Of a stretch of DNA of 64,000 nt, positions 1 to 8,817 are shown in pieces. A program made the translations under genes and the position numbers. The notes under the pieces are model-generated. The model was not told the DNA's origin and searched no databases. It was given only the letters and a program-made list of their open reading frames with translations. Location of the stretch: NCBI RefSeq assembly GCF_020497125.1, contig NC_059094.1, forward strand, positions 815,203 to 879,202, written 5' to 3'. Within the stretch, counting starts at the first letter, position 1, and the number at the start of each line of letters is the position of its first letter. The stretch is from Mauremys mutica. Taxonomy: Eukaryota; Chordata; Testudines; Geoemydidae.

Positions 1-480
1 CTCTACCTAGGAGGGACGGGTCTGGAGTGCGGGCAGGGGAGGGGTATTGCTCTCATTGCGGGAGGTCCTCACCAAGAGGTGGGTCTGGGTCTGAGAGTGA
101 TCCCCTCTGATGGTGTCCTGGGCCGTCCTTTGGGACATCTGGTGAGACCCCTCAGCCTCCTGCCCCTCAGAGTCTCAGTGCTGATTGGCTGAGCAGGGGA
201 CTATCGACACCAAGGAGACTCAGGTCAGTTTGGTCTCTTTTCAAATCAGGCAAATAAGTCACAACCAATCCAATGTATGGAATTAATCTTGCTGCTTCTC
301 TCCATTAATTGTCTCTTGGCAGGTCATGATTTTCAATAATGTCCTAGGTCTTCTAAAATACTTGCTGAATAATTACTATGAACCACTGTTGGTCTCTAGC
401 TCACTTGAGGGCACTTTATTCTGATCACTCAATGTGTGAAATTCAAGATGTGAGAGAGAGGCTGAAAGTCAGGAGCAGTG
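1..480 (+). repeat. Subfamily-a duplication unit, 3' part
   Basis: This is the 3' half of a unit whose 5' half is seen at 15150-15774 and whose full length is at 22990-24000 (plus) and 36240-37260 (minus). It contains a CTGATTGG CCAAT-type motif near 180 and a conserved block ending near 470. No reading frame is conserved across copies. The class of the unit is unknown; it could be an old retroelement or the duplicated 5' end of a gene. Confidence 0.7.
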
Positions 481-498
481 TTTCCTCTAATTTGTTAT

Positions 499-602
499 GT
501 CCATGTGTGGAATGAATTTTGTTTTGGGCACAAATATGGAGGTGAGGTGTAACACATCACCTGCATATTGCGCTCCTTACAAAATTCATTCTGCACATGG
601 AT
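499..602. repeat. Foldback (hairpin) repeat
   Basis: The first half (CCATGTGTGGAATGAATTTTG, then a GGAGGTGAGGTG core) is an imperfect reverse complement of the second half (CACCTGCATATTG, then AAAATTCATTC and CACATGG), with arms of about 50 bases. The same foldback occurs at about 24036-24142 and 36128-36232. It looks like a small hairpin-type non-autonomous element, with G-rich sequence following directly. Confidence 0.6.
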
Positions 603-604
603 TG

Positions 605-860
605 TGTGTGGCAGGGGTGAGGCTGAAAGGTTTGGAGTGTGGGAGAGGCTCGGGGGGGGGGTTGCGGCGCAGTGATGTGAGGGCTCCGGCTGGGGGTGCA
701 GGCTCTGGAGTGGGGCTAGCGATGAGGGTCTCAGCATTGGAGCAGAGGGTAGGAGTGCAGGGGGTGAGGGCTCTGGGGTGGGGCTGGGAATGAGGAGATT
801 GGGGAGCAGGTTGCCCCAGGGAGAAAGAACTGCCCCCTCCAGCCCTCTCTCCCCACAGCA
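605..860. repeat. G-rich imperfect tandem repeat
   Basis: Phrases such as GGTGAGGGCTC, GGGGTGCAGG and TGGGGCTGGGAATGAGG recur at irregular spacing. Copies are at 24170-24440 (plus) and 35890-36120 (minus). Reading frames through it are by-products of low complexity. Confidence 0.6.
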
Positions 861-1285
861 GCTCAGGGCCAGATGAGAGGGCACCTGTCTCCAAGCCGCA
901 GCAGCGCCGGTGGGGCTGGGTTGGGGCTGAGGGAGGAGACAGGATTTATTTTTCCGAAGTCAAAAGGAGGAAGGGATGGAGTTATGCTTCAGTTTTTACC
1001 TCATAAACTTATTCCTGTCTAACCTACAGGACACTATGGGAATAAGACACTATGTCATGTGGTGACATCACAAGAGCAGAGGATGTGAGAACTACAGCAA
1101 CTGAGAGGGTGGGGGATTTAGAGTCGGATTGTTTCAAATGCTGCATTTGTCGGCTGACATTTAACAGCAACGCTTAGCTAACACAATGGAGAAAGGAATT
1201 CTCTGCTAAAGATTCAACTTGCCCCTTTGGCCAACTCTGCCCCTTCCCTGACCGGAGTGTGCTCAGAACAGCCCCACCTCCCCCC

Positions 1286-1307
1286 GCACACACACACACA
1301 CACACAA
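1286..1307. repeat. (CA)n microsatellite
   Basis: A short uninterrupted CA tract. Its length differs between copies: shorter at about 24842-24858, and present as GT at about 35427-35442 in the opposite arm. Confidence 0.9.
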
Positions 1308-1456
1308 GCCCACAGCTGGGCACCCAGCACAAAGCCAGGGAAGTGGTTGCTTGGCTTGTTTTACTTTTTGCTTTGCAGAAGGTTTTTTCAAAAGCATTTT
1401 CTGCTCTTGTTCCCCATGGTGAGGAAGCAGATGGTTGTGGGGAAGGGAACCTGAGA

Positions 1457-1795
1457 GCGGTGGAGCCGGGGCAGTGGGGGGGGGAGTTGGGGGAGGCTGA
1501 AGAGGGCAACGGGAGGCTGGAGGTGACTGGGGCGATGGGGGAAAGGGAACAGTTTGGAGGAGGCTGAAGGGGGAGATGGGGGAACGGGACATTTGGGGGG
1601 GCTAAAGGGGGCAATTGGGGCAGCTGTGGGAGGCTGAAGAGGCTGATGGGGGAAGTTGGGGGAGGCTAAAGGGAGCAATGGGGGAAGTTGGGGGAGGCTG
1701 AAGAGGGTGATGGGGGAAGTTGGGGGAGGCTGAAGAGGGCAACGGGAGGCTGGAGGTGACTGGGGCGATGGGGGGAAGGCAGTTGGGGGGCTGCT
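1457..1795. repeat. Purine-rich tandem repeat (~33-bp units)
   Basis: Units resembling GGGGGAAGTTGGGGGAGGCTGAAGAGGG recur about ten times with drift. The mirror copy at about 34955-35280 in the other IR-1 arm has fewer units, so the array length changed after duplication. Long proline/serine-rich frames on the minus strand come only from this repeat. Confidence 0.75.
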
Positions 1796-1894
1796 CGTCC
1801 CCACGGGAGGGGAGGAGGAAGAGGAGCTGCCCTTCTTTCTGAAGCTGTTTCCTGTTAGAACTTGCAACTTCTCTGTTCCTGAGCAGGGTCCTGT

Positions 1895-2000
1895 GATGAA
1901 AAGGAAACTAGAGAGATTCGTGGTCCTGCTTTCAGCAGGGGGTTAGGCTGGATGACCTCCTGAGGTCTCTTCCAACCCTAATTGTCTATGATTCTGTGTT
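1895..2000 (+). mobile_element. CR1 LINE 3'-end fragment
   Basis: The sequence GGTTAGGCTGGATGACCTCC, followed by TCTTCCAACCCTAATTGTCTATGATTC, is the recognisable 3' terminus of a sauropsid CR1 family (ending in ATTCTATGATTCT-type repeats). It is truncated at its 5' side and abuts another CR1 3' end. Present inverted at about 34740-34850. Confidence 0.75.
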
Positions 2001-2009
2001 TCTGTGGAG

Positions 2010-2225
2010 GACAGGTCCATCAATGGCTATTGGCCAGGGTGGGCAGGGATGGTGCCCCTAACCTCTGTCTGTCAGAAGCTGGGAATTGGGCGACAGGGGA
2101 TGGCTCACTGGATGATTCCTGTCTGTTCATTCCCTCTGGGGCACCTGGCACCGGCCGCTATCGGCCGACAGGACACTGGGCTAGATGGAGCTTTGGTTTG
2201 ACCCAGTCTGGCCGATCTTCTCTTC
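2010..2225 (+). mobile_element. CR1 LINE 3' UTR fragment, deleted in the opposite arm
   Basis: GGACAGGTCCATCAATGGCT runs into the CR1 3' UTR that ends with GGGCTAGATGGA and TGACCCAGTCTGGCC. The same 3' UTR is seen complete at 27476-27674. In the right IR-1 arm (about 34700) the sequence jumps from AATGGCT straight to GGGGGCTGAAGGGGG, so roughly 296 bp including most of this fragment are missing there. Because the first bases of the CR1 remain on the right, this is a deletion on the right rather than an insertion on the left. Confidence 0.75.
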
Positions 2226-2229
2226 TAAT

Positions 2230-3037
2230 GCTCTTCTCACATGCTCAGTAACAGCTGCAAGCTGCTGCCCTTACGCGCCATCAGAATCTGCTCCCTGCAA
2301 TCAAAGGCCGGAAAATCCCCCTGAAGGGGGGAAATCGGAGGGGCGGGATGGGCAGAGGGACAAAACTGGGACAGGATCAGGGGTTCAGATGGGGGCTGCC
2401 CTGCCAGGTAGGTGCAGAAGGGAAAACCCCCAGCTAGAGGGAGGCAGAGGGGATAGAAGTTCCCACAGATGGGGTGAGCCGGCAGCTGCAGTTCCAAACT
2501 AGGGTGTGGTGGATGGTAGAAGGACTCGTGTTCCTCGCAGGATGGTCCATCTCAGCCCCCCCTCCCCAGGGCTGTGGTGTTAAAGGCCCCGAGTGGCCCA
2601 GTGCCCAGGCTCCACCGCTCTGCTCTAGCTGAAATGGTGACTGAGCTGCCAAGGGAGATGTGATTCAGGGAAATAGTTTAAACCTCCCTCCCCCCATCCC
2701 CTCATCATAAAGCAAACGGATACTTTTAGACGTGTTTACGCCGTTTGAAAGAATTCCTGGCCAGTTTCCGTCTCGGTAACATGTCTGCTTGGAGCCTCAG
2801 AGTAGCTCAAGATTTGTCTTATCTGCTGCTCTGATTGCCTGAATTAGTCTCCCTGTCCTGAGCTCCCTGGAGTTCTGCACCTTTTCATTGTTTATTTCTA
2901 GCAATGGTATTTGGATGACAGTGTCCAGTAGTTCAGGCACCCAGCTGAGAGGCAGGAATTAGGACACACCGGGGAGCTGATCCCCCTGCCCCACTCGCTC
3001 TCATTAGTTAGCCCCAATGAACCCCCTTCAAAGGGAG
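2230..3037. other. No gene recognised
   Basis: Duplicated sequence (mirror at about 33990-34700) without a credible exon, known repeat or RNA gene that I can name. A short pyrimidine-rich tract lies near 2680-2700. Confidence 0.5.
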
Positions 3038-3126
3038 AACTGGCCAAAGCCCCACCACGGCACAGTGCTTCGCGCACTGACCTGAAACATGGGGGACCCT
3101 GGTTCAAATCCTTTCTCCCTTGTGGA
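3038..3126 (+). pseudogene. tRNA-like relic (B box, no clear identity)
   Basis: GGTTCAAATCC at about 3103-3113 matches the RNA polymerase III B box, and the heptamer AAGGGAG upstream can pair with CTCCCTT downstream as an acceptor stem would. The anticodon and T stems do not pair well, so identity is not assignable. The mirror copy lies at about 33905-33985. It may be a decayed tRNA or a tRNA-derived retroposon head. Confidence 0.3.
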
Positions 3127-3400
3127 CAGTGGCGGGGGGCGGGGGTGATGCTGGCAGCCCCAGCTCATGCCGGTGGCCTCAGGCCTCCCTGAGGCACAGA
3201 TCTAGCCCAAAGGCAGACTTGCCTAGGTGGCAGGATAGCCCCGAGTGCCCAAGGGGACTGTCTGTGACTCCCTGCTCAGGCTGTTCGTGTGCCTGGGGAG
3301 TTCGCTCTCGGGGGGTGGAAGCTCCCAGTCCCCATGGGGGGTGCCCTGGTGTGTAACAGTCTGCCCTGAGCTTGGTACTCACGTCCCTGAGCTACTCTCT

Positions 3401-3476
3401 GCAGCTGGACAGAGGGAATTGAACCTGGCTCTCCCACATGGCAGGTGGGTGCTGGGAGCACAGGACCTATCTGTGA
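3401..3476 (-). pseudogene. tRNA-Gly(GCC)-like relic
   Basis: Read on the minus strand it has a perfectly paired anticodon stem (CCCAC/GTGGG) around the loop CTGCCAT, giving anticodon GCC, followed by GAGCCAGG and the B-box-like GGTTCAATTCC. This matches the arrangement of vertebrate tRNA-Gly(GCC), but the T stem is mispaired and the D arm is not recognisable, so it is a relic. The mirror copy is at about 33550-33625. Confidence 0.45.
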
Positions 3477-3479
3477 GAG

Positions 3480-4765
3480 AGGGGCAGGGCTAGGACACCT
3501 CCCCGTTGTCAGTGTCTCCCTGGGCGGGCTTGGCTGGCTCCCTGCCTGGGGAGCTGGTGGTTGTGAGTTGTGTTGTAAGGTGCCTGTGTCGCCCGTGCAT
3601 CGTACAGGGAGTTCAGGCCCCTAACTCCGCTTTGTGGATCACTGGGTTGTTCCTGGATTTTCTCGCTGCTGAAACCAGGTCCTGTGACGCTCAGCACTGC
3701 CCCCCCTCAGTCCCGTCACGGGGTGTAGCCAGTCCGGTCTCTGCAGAGCCCAGCTGAGCAATGCCTGATTGACATGGGTGTGCACAGGAGAAGAGACAGA
3801 GCACAGGCTGGAAAGTGACACATCACAGCAAAGCCCAAACGCTCCTCCTAGGGGCACGATATTCCCTGTGGGTGCTGGGGGGACACGCTGTGATGGGATC
3901 CGCTGTGCCCCCTGAACCCTCTCCAGCCTGGGCTGTCTCCCACAATGCCCTGCTCCAGGCGCTGTTATCCCTCGGCACAACGGCATGTGGAGCGGCTTGA
4001 TTGCATGGATGCTCCCGGAGCCACTCGTGAATCCCACAGTGAGGTGCCCGCCAGATCCCCCCAGCTCCCAGCACTGCGCCTCAGGAATATGCTGTGTGTG
4101 TTAGTAATTGGTTCCCCACTTCCCCACTGGAAGGTGGAGCTACACCAGGAACGTGGGGTCTGTGGTGTCGCGGTTTGGGTGGGTTATTGGAAGAGCGGGG
4201 AGGACTAGTCTATGGCAGAAGCCTGCGATTTGCCTTGCCTGCCCGGCTTGCGCTTTTGGCTTCACTTTTGGTTTTTGATTTTTTTCCTCCACTGTCATCA
4301 GTTCATCCCTTCCCACTGAACTGCCCAGTGCCTGGCTTGGAGGTGGAGGCAGGAGGAGAGAGACAAGAGTGAGATTTCAGCATCTCCAGTAGCCCCAACA
4401 AACACTGTGGGGTTTTAATTCATAGCTGTTGTCGGTCTGGGGGAGACCTTGGTGCACCAGCGGGGGAGGGTGTCTGATGGGGTTGGTGGTCTGGCTGGGG
4501 GCAGACATTGCATCCCCTTTCCCACTGCTAATTGAATGAGAAGACAGACGTCCCTGTGGAGCAGATAAGAGCCTCAGAGAGGTTTCATGTTGTTGTTTCA
4601 TGTTGTCCTAGGTTTCCTTCCTATGGACTGCATCACCAAGTGGAATTCATGGCAAACCATTGCCATTATGCAGTAAAACATCTTTAAGACTTCGTCTTCG
4701 ATGAATCAATGAACAGTCTCCACTCATGTGGATTGTGAACGATGTTGCAATGTCCTGGTGAAATC
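3480..4765. other. Highly conserved duplicated stretch, no gene recognised
   Basis: The two IR-1 copies (here and about 32265-33545) are nearly identical, but no open frame resembles a known protein, and frames on both strands are equally conserved, as expected of recent duplication rather than selection on a protein. Nothing here can be assigned. Confidence 0.5.
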
Positions 4766-4767
4766 GC

Positions 4768-5150
4768 TCGCCCAAAACTGTGGAGCTGCAGTAGTGCTGG
4801 GGCAGTGATCCCCACCAGTGACCTGGGCCATCCTTTGAGCTCTCTGGTGAGACCCCTCAGCCTTCCATCCTCAGTCTCTACCCTGATTGTCTGAGCAGGG
4901 CGTTAATGACAGGGAAGAGACTCAAGGCCTTTTTGTTCTCTTTTAACACCAAGTCATAACCAGTTATATGTTTCATGGATTGTGCTGCTTCTCTGCATTA
5001 GTGGTCTCTGAGCAGTTCATGATTCTCTCTAACATTGCAGTTCTCCTAAAATACTGGCTGAATAATTACTGTGCACACTTGTTGGACTGGAGCTCATCTA
5101 AGAGCACTTTACTGAGGTCATTCAATGTATGAATTTCAAGATCCGATGGT
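4768..5150 (+). repeat. Subfamily-b duplication unit, 3' part
   Basis: It starts at AAAACTGTGGAGCTGCAG and runs through ACCAGTGACCTGGGCC, CTGATTGTCTGAGCAGG and the block TGCTTCTCTGCATTAGTGG. It parallels 8265-8640, 10629-10990 and 49420-49760. The mirror copy is at about 31880-32260. Confidence 0.7.
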
Positions 5151-5472
5151 TAATTTAAAAATCAGGTCTCTGGGGGTCCTATTCCCAATTCAGCCATTGA
5201 CTGGCTTTGTGACCTAAGACAAGTCAATTCTCCTTTCTCAGCCTGAGCGTCTCCCTCTTTCAAGTAGGGATAATAATGATCCGCTCCTACCTACCTCAAC
5301 ACACTCACTCTTCCCCAACACACACACACTGTCTCTCCCCACACACAAACAGTCTCCACACTGCAGCTGAAAAGCAGCTGGCAATCTAGTAGGATGACCG
5401 TGGAACAATGGGATAGAGAAACCTGCATCACTGAAAGTGCAGCCACAAAGACACCACACACCATCTTCCCCT

Positions 5473-5561
5473 AGCTGGCAAGAATCAAACCTCCACAGAA
5501 AGATTCCTGTGGTATCGTAGGCCAGCTTCCTAAGGCCTCAGCCTCAACCACTTAACACTTT
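5473..5561 (-). pseudogene. Strongly decayed tRNA-Ser-like relic (uncertain)
   Basis: On the minus strand the order AAGTGGTTGAGGC ... GAGGTTTGATTCTTGCC resembles the A- and B-box regions of the tRNA-Ser relic at 16908-16989. The downstream neighbours of the two loci are also homologous (5600-5760 versus 17040-17210), which supports common descent. Stems are not convincing by eye. Confidence 0.25.
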
Positions 5562-6290
5562 CTACACTCTGGTTCTGTTCTAACGGAAGGATCATTTCCA
5601 ATTGTTCGCTCAGACCAGCTTGCCCAGCACCCTCACTGCTGTGCATCTCTGTATGTGTGGCCATGGCTGAACAGCAAGAATTCCTGCCCATTTCCCTTCT
5701 GGCTGGAGCATGGTTAGAGTGTGTTTGTGGTTAATGATTTTGCTGTAGATTGTTGGCTTCCTGCTTTGGCAATTCAGACAGTCCCTTTTCCCAACATATC
5801 TCCAGCACATCAGTCCCTGGCTGAGTCTCCTGGGCAGTGGAAAACATCTCTTGTTTGGTGCTGCCAAGGGGATCGTGCAGAGCTGAGATGTCTCTCAGCT
5901 TGGATCAAAGGGGAATGTTGGATGGAATTTATCACACAACCCTCCGTGCTCCGCAGAGCCCCATGGGGAGAATGTAGGAAGGGGGAGTCATTCCTCCCCT
6001 GCACTCCCAGAAGAGTTGCTAGGACTCCTTCCTGCCAGCTACTCACCCCTGGCTTCATCCTTAGCTCCTAGGATCTTTCTGCTCCAAAGGCTCCATAGTC
6101 CTGGGGTAGGGAGGGTGTCACTGCACAGTCTGAAACACAAGGGAGGTTTCTGGAATTGAAGGAAGGAGCAGAAAATGGAGAGGAAAGAAACAGAGAGAAA
6201 ACGCCTCGTCTCTCTCCCCTCCCCGCCATCAAGAAATGTTACCAAGGACCAGCGTTAGGGGAAATTGTGCCCTGGGCAAAACTTGTATTT

Positions 6291-6936
6291 TGGCAAAGTT
6301 CTTGGTTCAGGCTTGTAGCAGTGATGGAATAAACTGCAGGTTCAAATCAAGTCTCTGGAGTACATCCACAACTGGGATGGGCCATTCAGTCCTTTGTACA
6401 GAGCTTCAGTTTGTAGCCAAGTCCCTCCAGAGGTAGGAAGCAGGACTGAAGACCAGATGGAGATGAGGCATCAGTCTTTTATAGTCTCTTGCCATGTGGT
6501 CTTTGCTTTCTTTGTCCCAAGGACACTCTATCCAGCACGTGACATCGAAAAACCTTAGAGTTCTGTCCATAGGCAGGTCCCTGCACACCTTGCTGAGCCA
6601 CAAGGCATATCTGCCTTCTCTCAATGGGTCAATTGTGTAGCTGATGGTCCTTAATGGGCCATCAAGCAGGCTAGGCAGAGCTGACACCAATTTGTCTGGC
6701 TGGGGTGTTCCCCAGAAGCATAGCACAAGTTGGAAATACAGGCAGCATAGAGCCAATATTTATAATGTCAACTACAAAAATGATATATATCTAGAGATAG
6801 CATAATTATAATCAGCCAATCATAACCTCTCCATAGACCCTTTATGTGACCACCTTTATACAATATTGGCTGCAAATATAGAACAGTGGTGGCAACGGTG
6901 ATCTATACAGTTACAGATTATGTCAATAACGTCACA
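6291..6936 (-). mobile_element. Truncated LTR (same family as the solo LTR at 62675)
   Basis: On the minus strand it starts with TGTGACGTTATTGACATAA at 6936, the 5' terminus of the complete LTR at 62675-63751, and contains a TATAAAA box (complement near 6478). Homology stops at the sequence TTTGCCA near 6291, so the 3' third is missing. No retroviral coding sequence adjoins it. The mirror copy is at 30084-30730. Confidence 0.75.
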
Positions 6937-6954
6937 GGAGGTGACATGGTATCA

Positions 6955-7500
6955 GTGAGACTGATACTGGAATACTGCCTCCAGTTTTGGTGTCCTCATT
7001 TGAAAAAGATGGTGTGAAATTGGAGTTGAGGCAGCAAAGAGCCACCAAATGTTCTGAGGGCTGGAGAAAAATGCCTTCTAGTGAGCTATTGAAAGAGCTC
7101 AACCTGTTTAGCTTCTCATAAGAAGATTGAAAGGTGACTTCATTGAAACGTTGAAGTGCCTTAATGGAGAGAAAAGATTGGCTATTAAAGGGCTCTTTAA
7201 TGTAGCAGAGAAAGGCATTAAAAAACCCAATGGCTGGAAGGTGAAAAGAGACAAATTCATATTACAATTAAGGCACAAATATTCAACAGTGAGGATGATT
7301 CACCACAGGAACAAGCTACCAAGGAAATTGGTGCATTCTCCATCTCGTGACGTCATTTCATGAAGACTAGATGCCTTTCTGGAATGTGTTTACCCCCAAA
7401 GTAGCTCTTGTGTCATACAGGAGGCCTGTGATATGCAGAGGTCAGATTAGATGCTCTAATGGTCTCTTCTGGCCATAAAGTCAACTAATTTCTGAAAAAC
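6955..7500 (+). mobile_element. Old CR1-type LINE fragment, 3' end of ORF2 and UTR
   Basis: It begins with sequence encoding a CR1-like YCLQFW motif and continues with a degenerate KGDFIETLKCL ... HHRNKLPRKL carboxy-terminal region, broken by stops. The 3' UTR ends with AGATGCTCTAATGGTCTCTTC. It is 5' truncated. The mirror copy is at 29520-30070. Confidence 0.7.
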
Positions 7501-7539
7501 TAAGTGTAGCATTGGGAGCAGCGTCTGATGTTTTACTGT

Positions 7540-8192
7540 CTAGCCGGCTTGCTTCCTAGAACGAACGCTCCTTGAGTGGGGTGATCCACAGGGAGTAGCT
7601 CAAACCTCCAAAATGCCTGGCCAGAGAAAGGACATTAGCACAGCAAGGGAGGGGTGTGGCAGTGACATCAGAAAGGCCTTTTGCAGGACCTCAGACTATT
7701 GGCCAAAGGTGGTGGGGAGGTGGTGACCTCACAGAGAGATGCTGACATCAGCCAGGCAGGACAGGGGCGAGGGGCCAGGGAAACCTCAGAGACCCTGTGG
7801 CTTTGCTTCAGCAAGTCTCCTTCTCCAGGTCTCTCTTTGAGGACTGAGAGTATTCGGGTTCATGGACGTGAGCACCAGGAGGAACCTCTTTTGTGTTTTC
7901 TCCTTCCTTTTAGTGATTTTACTAGAAAACAGATGTCCCTGTTTAGAGGGTTAGAGCCTCCTCGATGTTTGAAACTGTTCGGTCTGATCATTCTGGTGAC
8001 AGTTGAATTCATGGAAAACATGATCTTAAGGAGGCAGAATTTTATTCCACACCTGGGATTTTGTCCATTAGAATCACTGGGGACATTAGGGTTTGTCCTT
8101 TTTGTTTCAACTTTTCCTCCATCCCCCCCCTCCTTTCTCTTCCTCTCTTGCTTCTTTTGTCCTTTCTCCTGTTCCCCTCCCAACACCAGGAG

Positions 8193-8227
<35 letters not shown>

Positions 8228-8668
8228 GCGGGGGAGTGCTCGGCAGCTCTCACTGTGGGAGGTCCACCCAAAACTGTGGAGCTGCAGTAGTGCTGGGGCA
8301 GTGATCCCCGCCAGTGACCTGGGCCATCCTTTGAGCTCTCTGGTGAGACCCCTCAGCCTCCACTCCTCAGTCTCTACCCTGATTGGCTGAGCAGGGGGTT
8401 ATTGACAGGGAGGAGACTCGGGTCCTTGTTGTTCTCTTTTAAGACCAAGTAAATAAGTCATAACCAGTTATATGTTTGACAAATTTTGCTGCTTCTCTGC
8501 ATTAGTGGTCTCTGAGCAGTTCATGATTCTCTCTAACATTGCAGTTCTCCTCAAACACTGGCTGAATAATTACTGTGCATACTTGTTGGTCTGGATCTCA
8601 TCTGAGAGCACTTTATTGAGGTCATTCAATGTATGAAATTCAAGATCTGATGGTAAATATGAAAATCA
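7540..8668 (+). repeat. Subfamily-b duplication unit, full length
   Basis: Landmarks in order are GTGATCCACAGGGAGTAGC, GGTGACCTCACAGAGAG, GTCTCCTTCTCCAGGTCTC, AGGAGGAACCTC, a degenerate donor-like GAGGGTTAG near 7947, a long pyrimidine tract (8110-8190), a GT tract, and CTGATTGGCTGAGCAGG. Other copies are at 28362-29480 (minus), 49135-49915 (plus) and 52242-53265 (minus). No frame is conserved. Class unknown; a duplicated promoter and first exon, or a degenerate retroelement, are both possible. Confidence 0.7.
8195..8226. repeat. (GT)n microsatellite
   Basis: About 16 uninterrupted GT units. The mirror copy near 28806-28818 has only about six, and the parallel tract at 52412-52467 is longer, so it mutates faster than its surroundings. 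Confidence 0.9.
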
Positions 8669-8817
8669 GTGTTAGGGGAAATGGTGCCCTGGGCAAAACT
8701 TGTACTTTGGCAAAGTTCTTGGTTCAGGCTTGTAGCAGTGATGGAATAAACTGCAGGTTCAAATCAAGTCTCTGGAGTACATCCACAACTGGGATGGGCC
8801 ATTCAGTCTTTGTACAG
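8669..8817 (-). mobile_element. 149-bp LTR piece at a duplication breakpoint
   Basis: This piece matches about 6250-6410, that is, part of the LTR and its flank, and sits exactly between the end of IR-1 and the start of IR-4. It therefore looks like filler copied during rearrangement rather than an insertion. Confidence 0.6.

Larger units (their letters stand above)
1..8668. repeat. Left arm of inverted repeat IR-1
   Basis: This segment is present again, reverse-complemented, at 28362-36710. Anchors such as 3120-3356 with 33670-33906 and 5238-5459 with 31568-31789 keep a nearly constant coordinate sum (about 37,026), so the arms are collinear. Two 60-base stretches compared directly (3181-3240 and 4081-4140) are identical to their partners. 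Main differences are a ~296-bp CR1 piece kept only on the left (about 2031-2326), a much longer GT tract on the left, and small indels. The arm starts inside a repeat unit at base 1, so it probably continues outside the window. Confidence 0.95.

Noticed and set aside
1388..1867. 159-codon proline/serine-rich frame (and 34869-35516 in the mirror)
   Set aside because: Produced by the ~33-bp purine/pyrimidine tandem repeat; unit number differs between arms without preserving a frame.
3639..4037. 132-codon frame kept in both IR-1 arms
   Set aside because: Arms are near-identical on all frames; the mirror frame has a frameshift near 33115 and no similarity to a known protein.
7681..8304. 207-codon frame in the subfamily-b unit
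   Set aside because: It crosses the pyrimidine tract and the GT microsatellite, and other unit copies do not keep the frame.
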